Assembly: GCA_027625915.1 (NCBI GenBank)
Contig: JANTQA010000030.1
Coordinates: forward strand, 1,364,001 to 1,428,000
Direction: 5' to 3'
Origin: Anaeramoeba flamelloides
Lineage: Eukaryota; Metamonada; Anaeramoebidae
DNA length: 64,000 nucleotides
Under the pieces are notes generated by a model, which was not told where the DNA came from, ran no database searches, and saw only the letters and a list, made by a program, of their open reading frames with translations. The translations under genes were made by a program, and so were the position numbers. Shown piece by piece: positions 25,618-37,697 of this stretch (position 1 is the stretch's first letter; each line of letters begins with the position of its first letter).

Positions 25618-28042
25618 AAATGAAAAAATAAAACAGATAATGGAAAAATAATGATGAATTCCATTGCTCTCATTTGTATCACAAAAAATATCATATAAGA
25701 CAGCATATTTTTAAAGTATCTTATTTACAATTTTGATTTTCTTATTTTTTTGTTAATTTATTTTCTTTCAGTTGTTTTATAATGAAAGATTAAAAAATAA
25801 TAACAACGCTTATTTCTTTTTATAATTAAAATATTTGTTATTGTTATTTGAAATATTTTTATTATTAAATTTTCGGTTTTTTAAAAAAATATCATTTTCG
25901 AATATATTATCTAGACCATTAATTTTATTGGTTGGCTAGTAAAAAATTTTACAGTCAAAGGTGTCCAGTTGTGGGGAGTGTATTGTAAATGTTTAAATGG
26001 TTTGAATGGATATTAGAAGATACAATTATATTTTGGAAATTTCAATTTTGAAATTTTTTTTTTACCTTTTTTTGTTTTTTTTTTTCAATTTTTTTTTTGA
26101 CACCTAATTGTTTTGTAAATTTTTTACTATATTGCTAGATCGACAGCCACTTGGTAAAAATGTGTTATTCTAATGTTATATAAAGAGTGGAAATGAATTT
26201 AGAGAAAATATATTTATTTCTCTAGGAATTTTATTTAGATCCTCAATACAAGATCAAAATGAACCTTGGTGTTTTTTTCAATATTAAAATAAATAAATTT
26301 GAGTTTTTCAATTTCAAAAGAAAATATATTAATTCATTAGATTTTCTTTATAGTTGGATTAAATATTGTTTATTATTATGCTTATTATTTATTTGTTGTT
26401 CATTGGTCAATTATAAAAAATAATTGATATTTTAAAAAAAAATTGGGTTAACTTTGACTAAAAAAAAGTTTTATACTATTTGAGGACTATTTTTTTTTTT
26501 GAATTTCATCATAAATGTTTAAAATTTGACTATTTTAGTATTGTATTGGTTTATTGTAGATAGAAAAAATAAGTAAAGGGATCAACCTTTTTTTTTTTTT
26601 TTTAGAAATTTTTTTTTTGAAAAATCTATTTTGAAAATTACTTTTTCTTTGTTTAATTTAATATAGATATATTTTAGAGTATAATAAAAAAAAAGATTCA
26701 ATTTTTCATAGATTTCCAAATTTAAATAATTATCAAATCTCCGAAAAAAAATCATGAAATATTCTGTCTTATGAAAATAATTTTTCAAATTATTTTTTTA
26801 AAAATAAGTAACGAAATTGGTTAAAAATTATGATTTTGATGAGAAAATAAGATTATTGTGGGCTTTAGTGATATAACATTATTTTTTTATCCTAAATTTT
26901 AATCGTTTTTATGAATTTAATCATTATTCAGGATATTATCTTTACCAACTCAAAATTTAAGATTTAATTTTTTTTCGGTTTTAATAGAAATGCTAAAATA
27001 TTATTTACGTAATTTTTACTTATTTTTTTAATGTTTACTAACATTTTAAGTATTTTTAAGGAACAATTAAAATTTTTACTATTTTTAATTTATTTTAAAT
27101 TTTTTTTCTCAAAATCTCGAATTTTTTAATCAATGTGGTTATTTAATTTTATAAGTAATATTTCAGTAAAAAATATAAATTTAAGATAATCTATTTATTG
27201 TGAAAAATTAAATTAATTACAATTTGATTATTTATGAAGGAAATTCCAATTTTGAGTTTAATTTCTAATAATATTCTGGAAAAAAATGTATCAGGTTAAA
27301 AAATTATAATATTTTTTTTTGTTATATTAACAATTTAAACATCTAAATTTGCAAAAATTACCAAAATAGCCAGTTTTTTATTTATAATAAAAAAATAATC
27401 CACTTTTTAAAGATTAGAAAGAAAAAAAAACCACTTCTCTTTTATATACCTAAATAATAATAAAAATATTTTTTTAAGAGAACTGTTCTAGGCAAGTGGT
27501 AACACGAAGACTTTATATCGAAATAAATGTGTTCTATTTCCCTTAAAAAATTTATTTTGGGTTGCTTATCATTTAATTAAATAACTACCAAAAAGCTACC
27601 ATGGATGTAATTTTAATAAATAATTAGGCTTATTTTTTTATTGAACCACTAATCCTTTAAAGAAATTGTTTGACCAAATTCGATATTATTGACTATTATA
27701 AAAATTGAACATTAACAAAATTGGAAAAAAACCCCTCTAATTCATGAATAAGATCCGATTGTTGTTCTTTTTAGTTTTTTTTTTTTTTTTTGGGTGATTA
27801 CCAGATTCACTTTCTCACATTGTACAACAATATTACTATCCCATTTAGGGATTATTGTAATGTGACCAAGTTCTTAAGTTTTCTACAATCCAAAATAATA
27901 TAGAAAAATAATGAGTTTTCTTTATTTTTTTTTGTTTTTCTTGAAAATCTAATATCAGTTTTTTAAGAGAAGAAATTAACAAAAAAATTATTTATGTTTC
28001 ATTTTATATCTTAAATTAAATATAGCCCTAAATAAAGTACCT
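25618..28042. other. Gene-free AT-rich stretch
   Basis: A/T homopolymer and random frames; no repeat copy recognised before the hairpin half at 28043. Confidence 0.5.
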
Positions 28043-28308
28043 AGGTTTTCATGAATTTAAAAGAATATATATATATAGTCAGTTCCACTTCTAAGGCACA
28101 AACTTTCATAGACATTTAAGGCACAAAAAAAATCTCAAATTAAAGCACAAAATTTGTATTTTTTTTTTAAAATTTATTTTACTAGAATTTGAATATTGTG
28201 CTTTAATTTGAGATTTTTTTGTGCCTTAAATTCCGTTGAAAGTTTGTACCTTAAAAGTGGAACTGACTGTATTATTTTACTCCATTCTTTTTGATTCTGG
28301 AAAACCTA
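28043..28308. repeat. Dispersed hairpin split by an M1 insertion
   Basis: The left half 'ggttttcatgaatttaaaag' (28043-) and the right half ending 'tgattctggaaaacct' (to 28308) are the two arms of the 53-119 hairpin family, separated by M1 copy b. The hairpin is therefore older than M1 here. Confidence 0.6.
28076..28269. mobile_element. M1 palindromic MITE, copy b (in hairpin repeat)
   Basis: 194 bp, TA on both sides, ends AGTCAGTTCCACTTCTAAGG and GTGGAACTGACTG; long self-complementary arms as in the 8.8-kb copy. Confidence 0.8.
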
Positions 28309-28877
28309 ATGGTTAACAGGTGAACTTTTACTACTTCCCTTCAATGAAAATAATAATAATAATAATAATACTATATATTTTTGAGATTAGAGAACACACT
28401 ATATGTTAAGTTGACAACTGTAATTTTGGCGGCCCCATGGATTATTAAGCCTTAATTGATAGTAAAACTGATTTCTCCACCCCATATAAGAGAGGAATTA
28501 TTTTCACAAAAATTCAATTAAAAAAGATAAAAACACTTACTTTACGAAATTTAGACAAATGAGAATCCGTGTCAAAAGTGTTCTTTTTTTTTCAATTACT
28601 TTTAAATAAAAAGATAGTATCCTTTTTATTTGTATTTTTGGATTTGGAAAAAAAAAGAAGAATTTAAAACATTTTTATTATTGTCAAAACATATTTTTAA
28701 TAATATTGATAGCTTGTATAAAGAAATTACTTAATAATTTCATTTTCTTAAAAATAACCCAAGAAAAAATGAACTTAATATCAGAGGAGAAAATGGAAAT
28801 TATAAAAAATGATTTTTTTATTTCCTTTCCAATAATTTCCTAGATTACATAAAATGATGGAATTTAGTAGTTATTTA
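28309..28877. other. Gene-free stretch with a short (AAT)n run
   Basis: Contains (AAT)n near 28348-28370 and an unexplained GC patch 'ttggcggccccatgg' near 28428. Confidence 0.5.
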
Positions 28878-29075
28878 GAGTCAGTTCCACTTTTAAGGCA
28901 CAAACTTTCGACGAAATTTAAGGCACAATAAAAATCTCAAATTAAGGCACAATATTCAGATTCTAGTAAAATAAATTATAAAAAAAAAATATTACAAATT
29001 TTGTGCCTTAATAAGATATTTTTATTGTGCCTTAAATTTCGTTGAAAGTTAGTGTCTTAAAAGTTAAACTGATTG
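28878..29075. mobile_element. M1 palindromic MITE, copy c
   Basis: 198 bp, TA duplicated at both ends, left arm AGTCAGTTCCACTTTTAAGG, right arm its near complement. Confidence 0.8.
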
Positions 29076-29451
29076 TATATATATTGTATTTTTATTTCTA
29101 TAATTTTGCCAACTGTAACGACGAAATAATCAATTTTACTTATGATAATTAAGTATTATTCCAATGGACCTATTACTTATTCCCAAATGAGAAATGGCAA
29201 CAATCTCTTTTCGGTTTGAAAAAATAAAAACATGAAGAATTAGGATAAACTAATGACTCTACAATTAAAAGTTTTATTTACAATTTGGAATTTATTTTGA
29301 AATTTGATTCTTTTGAATTCTTTAAATGTTTTTATAGAACATGGAATTTGAATTCAAAGTCCAGAAATAGAAAACAATATTCTTAAAAAGATCTAAAATT
29401 TCGAGATTTTTTCAAAAAAGTTCAATTTATCATTTTTTATTGTTACCAATT

Positions 29452-29810
29452 ATGTCCAAATTTAATCCATTTTCAAAAAATCAAAAATCTAATTTACAAA
29501 AACAAAAAGAACAAGAACGAGATATTGTAATTGAAAACGATTCAACAAAAACCCAGAAATTTGATCACATTCAACAAAAGTGCACCAAAAATAACAAAAG
29601 TAATGTTACTTTTTCTTTTTTTGAAATCCAATAACCAAATCTTTTGGGAATTAATTTTGATTATTTTTGTTTCTCGGCTTCTCCAAAGTCTCACCTAAAA
29701 AAAGCAAAAACAAACTTTTTTCCTTTACGTTTGGATCTTTTGGGGAAAGTCTTTTAATTTATTGTTTACAACCAATTTTGTTCGAACAACTTATAATTAA
29801 CAAAAATTAA
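29452..29810 (+). CDS. Small unidentified protein, two exons
   Basis: Exon 1 (29452-29599) encodes MSKFNPFSKNQKSNLQKQKE and a charged, Gln/Lys-rich stretch. A GTAATG donor at 29600 and CCAAAG acceptor at 29688 join phase 1 to SPKKSKNKLFSFTFGSFGE, then a hydrophobic LLIYCLQPILFEQLII and TAA at 29808-29810: 89 residues, 89-nt intron. An ATG 12 bases upstream (29440) is also in frame. The hydrophobic end may be a membrane helix. Protein-like sequence continues beyond the stop (next entry), so this could be the surviving 5' part of a longer broken gene. Family not recognised. Confidence 0.45.
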
Positions 29811-30100
29811 TTTTTTTGATCTTCTACCAAAAGGAACAATTAAAAACACATAGAAAAAGCAAACAACTTTCAACGGATTGTGCTCTTTTGTTATTTTGGC
29901 ATGGTATTTATTAAAATACATCCCTTTTTGTGAAACAATCCTTTTCAAATATTCAAATCAACATAAAAATTCTATTTAAATGGCGAGTCACTTCTCGTGA
30001 AATTACCCTACACTCAAGGAGAGACTTCTCACAAAAAAGAGTTTTGTGGAATTTCAATTCTTTTGGTTGACAAAATCCTAAAAACAGAAAAAAAAAATAC
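29811..30100 (+). pseudogene. Coding-like remnant downstream of the 29.5-kb gene
   Basis: Three short frames of protein-like composition follow each other: DLLPKGTIKNT, then QTTFNGLCSFVILAWYLLKY, then NGESLLVKLPYTQGETSHKK. They are separated by a stop or a frame change, with no splice signals between them. GC is above the local background. The opposite strand is also open (60 codons, 29766-29948, starting MKRIVSQKG), so strand is uncertain. No family recognised. Confidence 0.3.
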
Positions 30101-30239
30101 AAAGCATAAGATCTCTATTTAAAAAAATTCAAAAAACCAAAAAAAAGAATTCAAAGGATCTCAACAAAAAAAATATAATTAAAAAACAAAAAATAAAAAA
30201 TTCACAGTATCTCAAAGACTAAAAAAAAAATTCAATTAA

Positions 30240-31320
30240 AGTAGTGAAAAAAATATCGGACAAGAAAAAAATCCCTGACAAGATTTTTAATTGTGAATAT
30301 TAGGAAAATTATTAGGTAATTTCTTTTATTTTAAAATCAAATCCTTTTTTTAAGAATCAAACTTTTAAAATTCTAACTCGCCCACTTATTGGAATAATGA
30401 TTAATGAAATTACACTTGTTCAAAACTATATCGTCCACCATTCAATCAATCAAAAAACAAGAATCAAAATTATCATTTTCCAAACTCTAGTAAACCACTC
30501 TAAAAAACTCGATTGTTTTTCAAAAAGAGGAGATCTACTTCGTTATGTAAGAATTACTTGGGTATTCTAGAGACACCCTACTTTAATGAACTTTAGGTAG
30601 GTTTATTACTTATTTCATAAAAAATTTGGTTATTTATAAAAAGGATTTGATTGACAATAAAAAGAAATTACACAACAATTTTCCTAATATGTCCTTAATA
30701 AAATTAAGCACTATTTTTTTCTGATTAATATTTTTCGAAATCTAAGTTTCATACTTAATTCAATTAACCACTGGGATAATTTTTTTTAGAATAAAAACAC
30801 TCTCAACTTTTGAATATCAAAATTATTTTTTGAAATTACTGTGTACTTTTTTATTTTTTTTTTGAAAAATTGGGGTTGAGAAAAGTTTGAAATCAAAGAA
30901 TAAGTTAATATATTAAATTAGAATGCTTTTCCAAAGAGTTTATCCTTTTAGTTTAACTTTTTTTTAATTTTACCATTTAAAACTAAAAAAAACATTTGAG
31001 GACCAAATTAGTGCCTTTTGCAAAAAGAAAATTCCCAGAATTTAGAATTTATTTTAGTAAATGAGTTAAAACAAGATACTGAATCTAAAAATATACATAA
31101 TTTCAAGTGTGAACTCAATGATTTTGGCAAAAAAAGTTTTCAAGAAAAAGTTAAATTGAAACTTTATTTATTTTTATTTTTTCATTTAGTTTTTTTAATT
31201 GTATTAATGGAAAGTATTTGATCAGTTTTTCATTTTTAGTGTTTTTTGGTTCGTAGGGACATATTAACAATTAAAAAACTTGTCATGGATTTTTTTCATG
31301 TCCCGTATTTTTTACATACT
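30240..31320 (+). mobile_element. M2 element, copy 2, interrupted by another insertion
   Basis: The left part 30240-30691 matches the 5.1-kb M2 copy from AGTAGTG onward. The right terminus (tcatggatttttttcatg to 31320) resumes at about 31262. In between lie about 570 bp not found in the other copies. The junctions read 'cctaatat' then GTCC, and GGAC then 'atatta', so the insert has very short inverted ends (GTCC/GGAC) and a possible 3-4-bp AT-rich duplication. The insert holds a TTG-started 67-codon frame (31018-31221), not recognised. Confidence 0.55.
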
Positions 31321-31389
31321 ATAACAAAATAAAATACACGGGATTTCAATTCGAAAAATCTAAAGATATAAAAAACAAATTACTTGTTT

Positions 31390-31770
31390 TTTAAATTTCC
31401 AAAGGGTTAATTTTCTTCAATTTGAAGCAAATTGTTTTCTTTAATTTCAAAATCAATTTAATTCGATTTAATCTAATTTGTGGTTATATTGTAACTCTTT
31501 ACATTTGACAGAGTAAGGATTTTGTAATATATTCTTGAAAGAAAAATCAACTTATTTGAGAAATGAAAAAAATGAAAAAAAAAATGTTGAGATCTCAAAA
31601 AGCGCCAAAGAGATACACTTCAAAACTGAAATAGTTGTATTCAAAATTATATACCCCAACCATTTAAATTGGAAATTGAGTGTAGATCTTTGAAGCTTTT
31701 TTCTAAAAATGTCCTCGTTTTTCATTGTTGATTTTTGAAGATCGAATATTACATCATAGGTCACAGGTTG
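31390..31770 (+). repeat. Dispersed repeat family R5, copy 2
   Basis: Plus-strand match to the reverse complement of 9640-10060: 'tttaattcgatttaatct', 'tgtggttatattgtaa', 'aaggattttgtaatat' and the block 'aaccatttaaattggaaa'. Confidence 0.5.
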
Positions 31771-32464
31771 GTTGGTTTTTGATTGTTATTAGGCACTTGT
31801 AAAAAATGAATAATTTTTTTTTTTTCATTTCAAAAAATTATTTTTCACCTTCATGACTCGGCCCTTAATAGTAATTTAAATTAAATATAAATTTAATTCT
31901 TTTTCTCAGTGTTTAAAGTGTTAACAATTTTGAAGAGTTTTCAAAGGAAATCATGTTTTGTAATTTTTTGGTGTTTGATAAATCCAAAATTAAACAGTTT
32001 TCATATTTTTTAGCACATTACCTCCCTGTTAGACTTGAAAACAGAAGTTTTCATTGTTTCCCTCAACTTTTAACGTAATTACACCATCCCTATTTTTATT
32101 TATTTTTTTATGATAGATATTTATTTATTTTTTGTTTTGTGGCTATATGTAAATTATAACAAAGTATTATTTTTTTTGAATAAGTAAATGAGTAATAATT
32201 TAGTTTTTCTTATATAATTTATTTAATAATGATTTTTTTTTTGAAAAATGAATTTTGGTGGATCAAAAATTTCCAAACATAGTTTATATTTGTTATTTTT
32301 TTTTTTTTTTTTGTTTATATGTACCCTTAAAGTTTTCAGTACGTTTAAAGCTCAAAAAGATATTCAAAAAAATATAATTACATTTTTATCTTTTTTTCAA
32401 TTTCCTAAAATTTCAAATACTTCTTTCATTTTCCAATATCATAATAATAGATGATTTATATCAA
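31771..32464. other. Gene-free leader region upstream of the DBF4-like gene
   Basis: T-rich. Parts near 31900-32290 weakly resemble repeat family R3. A 68-codon frame at 32248-32454 (poly-Phe) ends just before the next ATG; a short stretch in it (TLKVFSTFKAQKDIQKNI) could be an exon, but no splice join was found. Confidence 0.4.
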
Positions 32465-33063
32465 ATGGAGAAAAAGGAAAGAAAAAGAAAGAAAATTGAA
32501 AAAGAGAATCTGAAAATACAAGATCAAAAACAAAAAAAACAAATAAGCAGGCAAAAAGAAATAAAAAAAATCAGAGAAACATATTACTATCAAAGATTGC
32601 GAAAATTAAGAAAGCATTTCGATCACCCCTTTGTCGTTATAGGTGATGTTTATTATTTCTATCGGCCCTCGAGCAAAGAATTTTCAAAGGTTAGAGTTCC
32701 AAGTTCAGGAAGATTTTATAGAAGAAGATCTCGGGGTAAAAACAAATACTTTAGTCTAGAACTGCTCAAGAAAAAACAACAAAAGAAAAAAATATTTAAA
32801 AAAAAGCCTGTAAAGGGAAGTGGCAATTGCAGAATTTGTGGAATGAAATATACAGATTTGGATGAGCATATCAAAACAAAAAAACATCGACATTTTGCAA
32901 AACTTGACGATAATTATCTTGAAATCGATCTTTTATTTCAGCAAATTGTGAAGGAAAATAAAATGAAATCAAAATCAAAATCAAAAATACAATTTGGATT
33001 ATCTGATTCATCTTCTAGATCTAGCTCGGAATCTGAATCGGAATCTGAATTTGAATCAGATTA

Positions 33064-33064
<1 letters not shown>
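32465..33064 (+). CDS. DBF4: DBF4-type zinc-finger protein (Cdc7 kinase regulatory subunit candidate)
   Basis: 199 residues. A basic coiled N-terminus (1-50) is followed by HPFVVIGDVYYFYRPSSKEF (from about 54), which resembles DBF4 motif M with its PF..(V/I)..D...(Y)RP core. A DBF-type zinc finger follows: C122-x2-C125-x9-H135-x5-H141, then FA.L...Y..(I/L)D...QQI, exactly the family spacing. These two motifs in order are the minimum that DBF4 uses to bind and activate Cdc7 at replication origins. The BRCT-like motif N of larger DBF4 proteins is absent, so either the protein is a short form or an upstream exon was missed. The Ser/Glu/Asp C-tail (SESESESEFESD) is low complexity. Single exon with ATG at 32465; TAA is followed at once by an AT microsatellite. 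Confidence 0.75.

Positions 33065-33066
<2 letters not shown>

Positions 33067-33122
<56 letters not shown>
33067..33122. repeat. (AT)n microsatellite
   Basis: About 25 TA/AT units with one or two interruptions directly after the DBF4-like stop codon. Confidence 0.9.
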
Positions 33123-33126
<4 letters not shown>

Positions 33127-33651
33127 TTAATTTTATAAGTAACAAATTAATGTATGCACAACTTAAAATTGCAATTATTATTGATTATCAAGAAACAAAA
33201 ACAAAAAAAAAAATTTTTTTTTATTAACCGTATACTAGAAATTAAATTAAATAAAATTCGAGGGTTTATATTATTTTTTTTCTACCTCTTTTAAATCTGA
33301 AATCTCCAATTAAAATCAATCGATTTAATTACTGCCCCCCATACTAAATCAAAGTATTATTGTAAATCGATTGTTAAATTTTCTCATACAAAATTTTTTT
33401 GTAAATTATTTTCCTGAAAAATATTCTGTAATTTTCAGAGGCGTAATGATAATATTCAATTTTTTTTATACCCAAAATGAAAAAAAATATTTTTCAATAC
33501 ATGAAAACCCAATCTTAAAGGTTGTAAACTTTTTTTTTTTTCTCAAAACCTCAAGAAAACTACCGTTAGTTTTTTTTTAATTTTAGAAATAAAAAGAAAA
33601 TTTCAATTATGAAATAAAAACAATAAATTATTTAAATTCATGGATTAATTC
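33123..33651. other. Gene-free AT-rich stretch
   Basis: Random frames only; the phrase 'ctcaagaaaactaccgttagtttttttttaattt' type near 33540 belongs to the hairpin-associated modules. Confidence 0.45.
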
Positions 33652-34352
33652 ACACATCACTGAAATATGTAAAATAAACAGAAACACACCAATTCTCATT
33701 TACAAAAAAGAATTTAACATTGAAAATCTGATAATTTCTGTTAATAAAAAAAAAATTCAAATGCAAAAAAAAATTAATAATTTCTCTCTTCCTTATTTAG
33801 AAAAAATAATAAAATTTAATAAACGAACAAACAATAAAATCAATTGGAATTCAAAAAAATTAATTGAACTAGAAAAAAGAAATTTATATATTCACAAATA
33901 ATGGATTATTGATTTCTAAAGCTGGAAATGTCATTAGGTTTTCTAAAATTTAAAAGATTAGAGTAAAATCAGAAATATTTAAGTTATCCATCAAGTTAAA
34001 CAATTCTAAAATTAAGTACATTTACTAATTACCGAAATATATATTATTAGTTCAGAGATAAAAACTCAAATCAATTTTGTCCTCTATGTTTAAAAGTTTA
34101 AACACAGAAAGAAATTATTGAAAATATTGATCATTTTTTATAGGTATGTTCTTACTTATGAAAAAATAGATTAATATTTCTCAATAAATTAAAAGAAATA
34201 AATCTTAATGACTTGATTTTAAATTATGATAGTTTGAAATTATTTTTATTAATTAATAATCATGAAATCTCTGATTTTACACTCAACTTTCTAAAACGTG
34301 ATTTGGGTTTAAGTACACCTAGTGTGTAATTTCCACTTCTTCAATAATAAAA
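33652..34352 (+). mobile_element. LINE 3' fragment, copy 2
   Basis: 33652-33900 reads open without an ATG (WINSHITEICKINRNTPILI, then NKINWNSKKLIELEKRNLYI), typical of the region before the zinc-binding end of a LINE reverse transcriptase. From 33972 it matches the 8.5-kb copy (gttatccatcaag, FCPLCL, ENIDHF) with internal stops, and ends near an A-rich tail at 34352. Half of a hairpin repeat (33938-33971) sits between the two parts. Decayed and 5'-truncated; no catalytic motif. Confidence 0.6.
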
Positions 34353-34379
34353 AAAAGAAAAAGAAAATTATAAAGAGTT

Positions 34380-34530
34380 TCATTTAATTTCTGAAATTAA
34401 AAAAAATACCCATTATCTTTTCCAGAATTAAAAAGAATTGAATAAAATCAAAGATTTTTCTCGATTCTTGTGAATTCTGGAAAGGTTAGGCACTCTACAG
34501 CACTTGACGACACTTGACGACACTAGGTCA
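34380..34530. repeat. Dispersed hairpin, copy at 34417-34484
   Basis: Arms TTTTCCAGAATT.AAAAGAAT and complement, followed by 'ggcactctacagcactt' and a short 'gacgacactt' duplication. Confidence 0.65.
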
Positions 34531-35029
34531 AACTCTAAAGGATTCTCCAAATTCCTAAATTTTGTTAAAGGATCATTTTTTATCATTTATCAATTTTAAG
34601 ATCAATAATGGGTCTTTATTTTTAAAAATATAAAGAGAGATTTTATATTATTTTTTTTATAATTTTTGTTTATTTTGATAAAATAATTACAGCCAAAATT
34701 TTTGATTTTTTTTTAATCAGTCAGGTGTGTTTAGACTTTCTAGGATACATAATATCTGAGTAGCTGCAGTTATTTTCATCGATAATTTCAAATTCTGCAA
34801 AATTGTTTTTAATTTTCTTTTTATTCCTGTGGATCTGGATAATTGATCTATTTCTCTAAAAAAAAACAATAAAATAAGGAAAAGAACACTTTTTTTTTTA
34901 TTAGAATATCAGTAGATTTTCAAAACAAAAACTTAGATATAAAAAAAATCCATTTGGATTTTTCACGATTAATAATAAATGCCTTCAACCTTTGCTTTTT
35001 CGATAATCCTATAAATTCTGGAAAAATTC
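34531..35029. other. Gene-free AT-rich stretch
   Basis: No gene or repeat recognised. Confidence 0.45.
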
Positions 35030-35480
35030 CATTTAATTATCTTGTGTTTTCTGTTTATTCTAAAAATCAATAGGTTCTCATTATCTTTTTTTGAGTTTTC
35101 TATTTATTTGTGAAGTGTTCTAGGTTTTTTTGAGGTTTTCAATTTTTTTCGGATAATCTATTTATTTTCATTAGATTTTTTTGAGTTTTCTATTTATTTG
35201 GAAAATCGATTGATTTAACCTACTTTTTTTTTAATTTCAGAAATTTAGAGTAACTTTAATGAATTTTTTATTTCTAAAGTAAAAAAAAACCTAGAACACT
35301 TCATAATATATTAGAAAACCTCAAAAAAACCTAGAACACTTAACTATTAAAACAGAAAACCTTAAGAAAACCACAGTTAGCTTTTCCAGAATTCAAAAGA
35401 ATTGAGTAAAATCTTTGATTTTTTTCCTTTCTTTTAAATTCTGGAAAAGCTAGGCACTCTACAAACAGAGCATATTGAAT
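35030..35480. repeat. Hairpin-repeat module cluster, hairpin at 35382-35449
   Basis: Modules 'ttctatttatttgtgaag' and 'tctaggtttttttgaggtt' at 35095-35200 recur as complements at 35285-35345 ('aaacctagaacactt'), followed by the standard hairpin and 'ggcactctac'. The cluster therefore has inverted large-scale structure. Confidence 0.6.
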
Positions 35481-36173
35481 AATCATTGTTATTTTTTTTT
35501 CTATATTTCAATTTTTTAGGATAATAAGAGTGATTAAATAGTATTTGTTATTATCTATTCAAATCAATCTTCTAAAGTTGAATTTGAAGATAATTTATTG
35601 TCACATTTATTTGAGATTTTTATCCAAAAAAAACAGCTTTTTTTCTGGTTTGAAGAGTTTTGAAAAAATTGTGATACTAATAGCAATAAATACAATAATA
35701 TCAAGATTTTCAAGGAATAGAATGTTGGTTATATTGTTAATAAACTTTATTTATGAGTAGTTATTTGAATAAAGTATTAGTTCTGAAACTTGAAATTTTC
35801 AATTTTATTTTTCCAACAATGCGAAAAGTAAATAAGAAATTAATCAAAATATTAATTAGGTTTTTTCCTTTACAAAAGGATATGGGATACCATAACTAAA
35901 GTGGTTTTGGTGTTAATTGGAATTATAAAGCTTATTTTAATTGATTCTAAAACACAAGATATCATTTGGTATATTCTTTAACCTAACAAATATTATAACT
36001 AAATATTAACTTTTGTTCTAGCGGTACGAAAGAAAAAAAAGTTGAACCTGTTTGAGTTTGAGGTACCACTCTCGTAACTTTGTCTTGACAAGTTAGGTTT
36101 TGAAATTTTATTGTCTTAAATATTATCATTTTTACTGTTTTTTCTTGTTTTTTTATTCTTATTTTTTCCAAAA
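35481..36173. other. Gene-free AT-rich stretch
   Basis: No gene supported; presumed promoter side of the vWA gene. Confidence 0.45.
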
Positions 36174-37524
36174 ATGGAAACAGATTCCAAGAATTCTTCA
36201 AATTCAAATTTAGAAAGCTCTACAACAGACGAAGATCAATCAAAAAATCACCCTAAACAATTAAAGAAAAAAAAAAAAAAAGAACAAAAAGAAAATCCAA
36301 AACAAAAAAAAAAAAAAAAAAAAAAACAAAAACAAAAAAAAAAAAAAAAAAAAACAAAAACAAAAACAAAAAAAAAAACAAAAACAAAAACAAAAACAAA
36401 ATGAACAAGAACAACAAAACGAACAAAATACAACCAAAACTAATTCCATTAACAATCTTGAATTTCATGAGATGAGTGAAATTTTTAATGAAAAGCTATC
36501 CACTTCTACTTTTGAATCGGAGACATACACTTTTTCAGATCACTCTTCGACAACTTCAGAAAGCGAGGTATCAAAAAACGAATCTCAAGATCCAAAGAAC
36601 TCTGGAACCAATGATTCTAGTGATTCAAGCGCTTGGATCTATTCAAGCAATTCAAGAAATTCAAGAAATTCAAGCAATTCAAGTAATTCAAGCAATTCAA
36701 GTAATTCAAGTAATTCAAGTGGCACAACCGATTCTAGTGATTCAAGTGATTCACAAGATTCTAGTGAGTCAAGTTTTGCTACTGATTCCCAAGATAATTC
36801 TACTTCCTCTTCAAAAAAGAAATCCCAAAACCAAACGATCAAAACACTAGATTTTTGTATTTTACTTGATTTAACTACTTCGATGAAAAATTTAAAATTT
36901 AAAAGTTTTCTTAATGACGAGATTGAAAATATTGTCACTACATTACCCAAGGACTATTCTTTCAAATCAGTTCGCTTTGCACTCGTTGGTTATCGAGACT
37001 TAGATATCCAAGATGAAAATTTAAACAAATTAGAAATTATAAACTTTATGACTGATCAAGAAAAGTTTATTCAACAGCTCAGAAAAATTGAGGTAATTGG
37101 CTCTTCTGATTACTGTGAAGATGTGTTTGGAGGCTTTCAAGAAGTTATTAAACTTAACTGGGAATCAACAACGCGTATTCTTTTTCATTATGCCGATGCG
37201 CCTTGCCATGGTACAGAATTCCATGATCTTGCAAGAAGAAAGAATCCACAAGAAATTGATCTTTATCCCAATGGCTGCCCAGAAAGAAAAAAAGCGAAAT
37301 TTTATTTAAAAAAACTCTTCAAGACCAACATTGAATACCATTTTCTTCAGATTAATCAAATGGTTTCCAAAATGCTAAGTAGGTTTAGCGATATTTATCG
37401 TGAGATTATTTCGAATGAGATTGGTGACAATATTAATATCAAGAATTTTTTTCAAAAGCACAATTTTCACATGGAAAAAAATGATTTTACAGCGCTTGTC
37501 AATCGTATAATCAAAAACAAATAA
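36174..37524 (+). CDS. vWA-domain protein with Ser/Asn-rich N-terminus
   Basis: ATG at 36174 gives METDSKNSSNSNLESSTTDE and a Lys run. The same low-complexity style continues one frame over (NEQEQQNEQN...) after long A-runs at 36265-36400, then is open to TAA 37524, so one homopolymer there is probably mis-sized. A fallback start is ATG 36472 (350 residues). From about residue 127 of that shorter form comes a von Willebrand A domain: DFCILLDLTTSM (MIDAS-like DxTxS), RFALVGYRDL, VFGGFQEVIKLNW, RILFHYADAPCHG and LYPNGCP. These motifs are those of the vWA domain in VwkA-type alpha-kinases of amoebae, but no alpha-kinase domain follows, so this is a stand-alone vWA protein. A Ser-Asn/Ser-Asp repeat (36655-36770) precedes it. 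Role unknown; metal-dependent protein binding is inferred. Confidence 0.75.
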
Positions 37525-37697
37525 AATTAAATTGAGTTTAGCTGTGATAATTATTCAAAATATTTCCTCAAATCAATAAATTTATTATTTTTTACTTTCT
37601 CTTATTTCTGGATTTATTGTTTTCATTGAAAAAATATGATTTATTCCTTTCATTTTTTTAAAACATAGATATCCTAGAATTATTATCTTACCAATAT
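37525..37697. other. Short intergenic stretch
   Basis: AT-rich 3' flank of the vWA gene. Confidence 0.5.

Noticed and set aside
36248-36468. Phe-rich minus-strand frames opposite the vWA gene
   Set aside because: Mirror readings of A-runs in the plus-strand gene.
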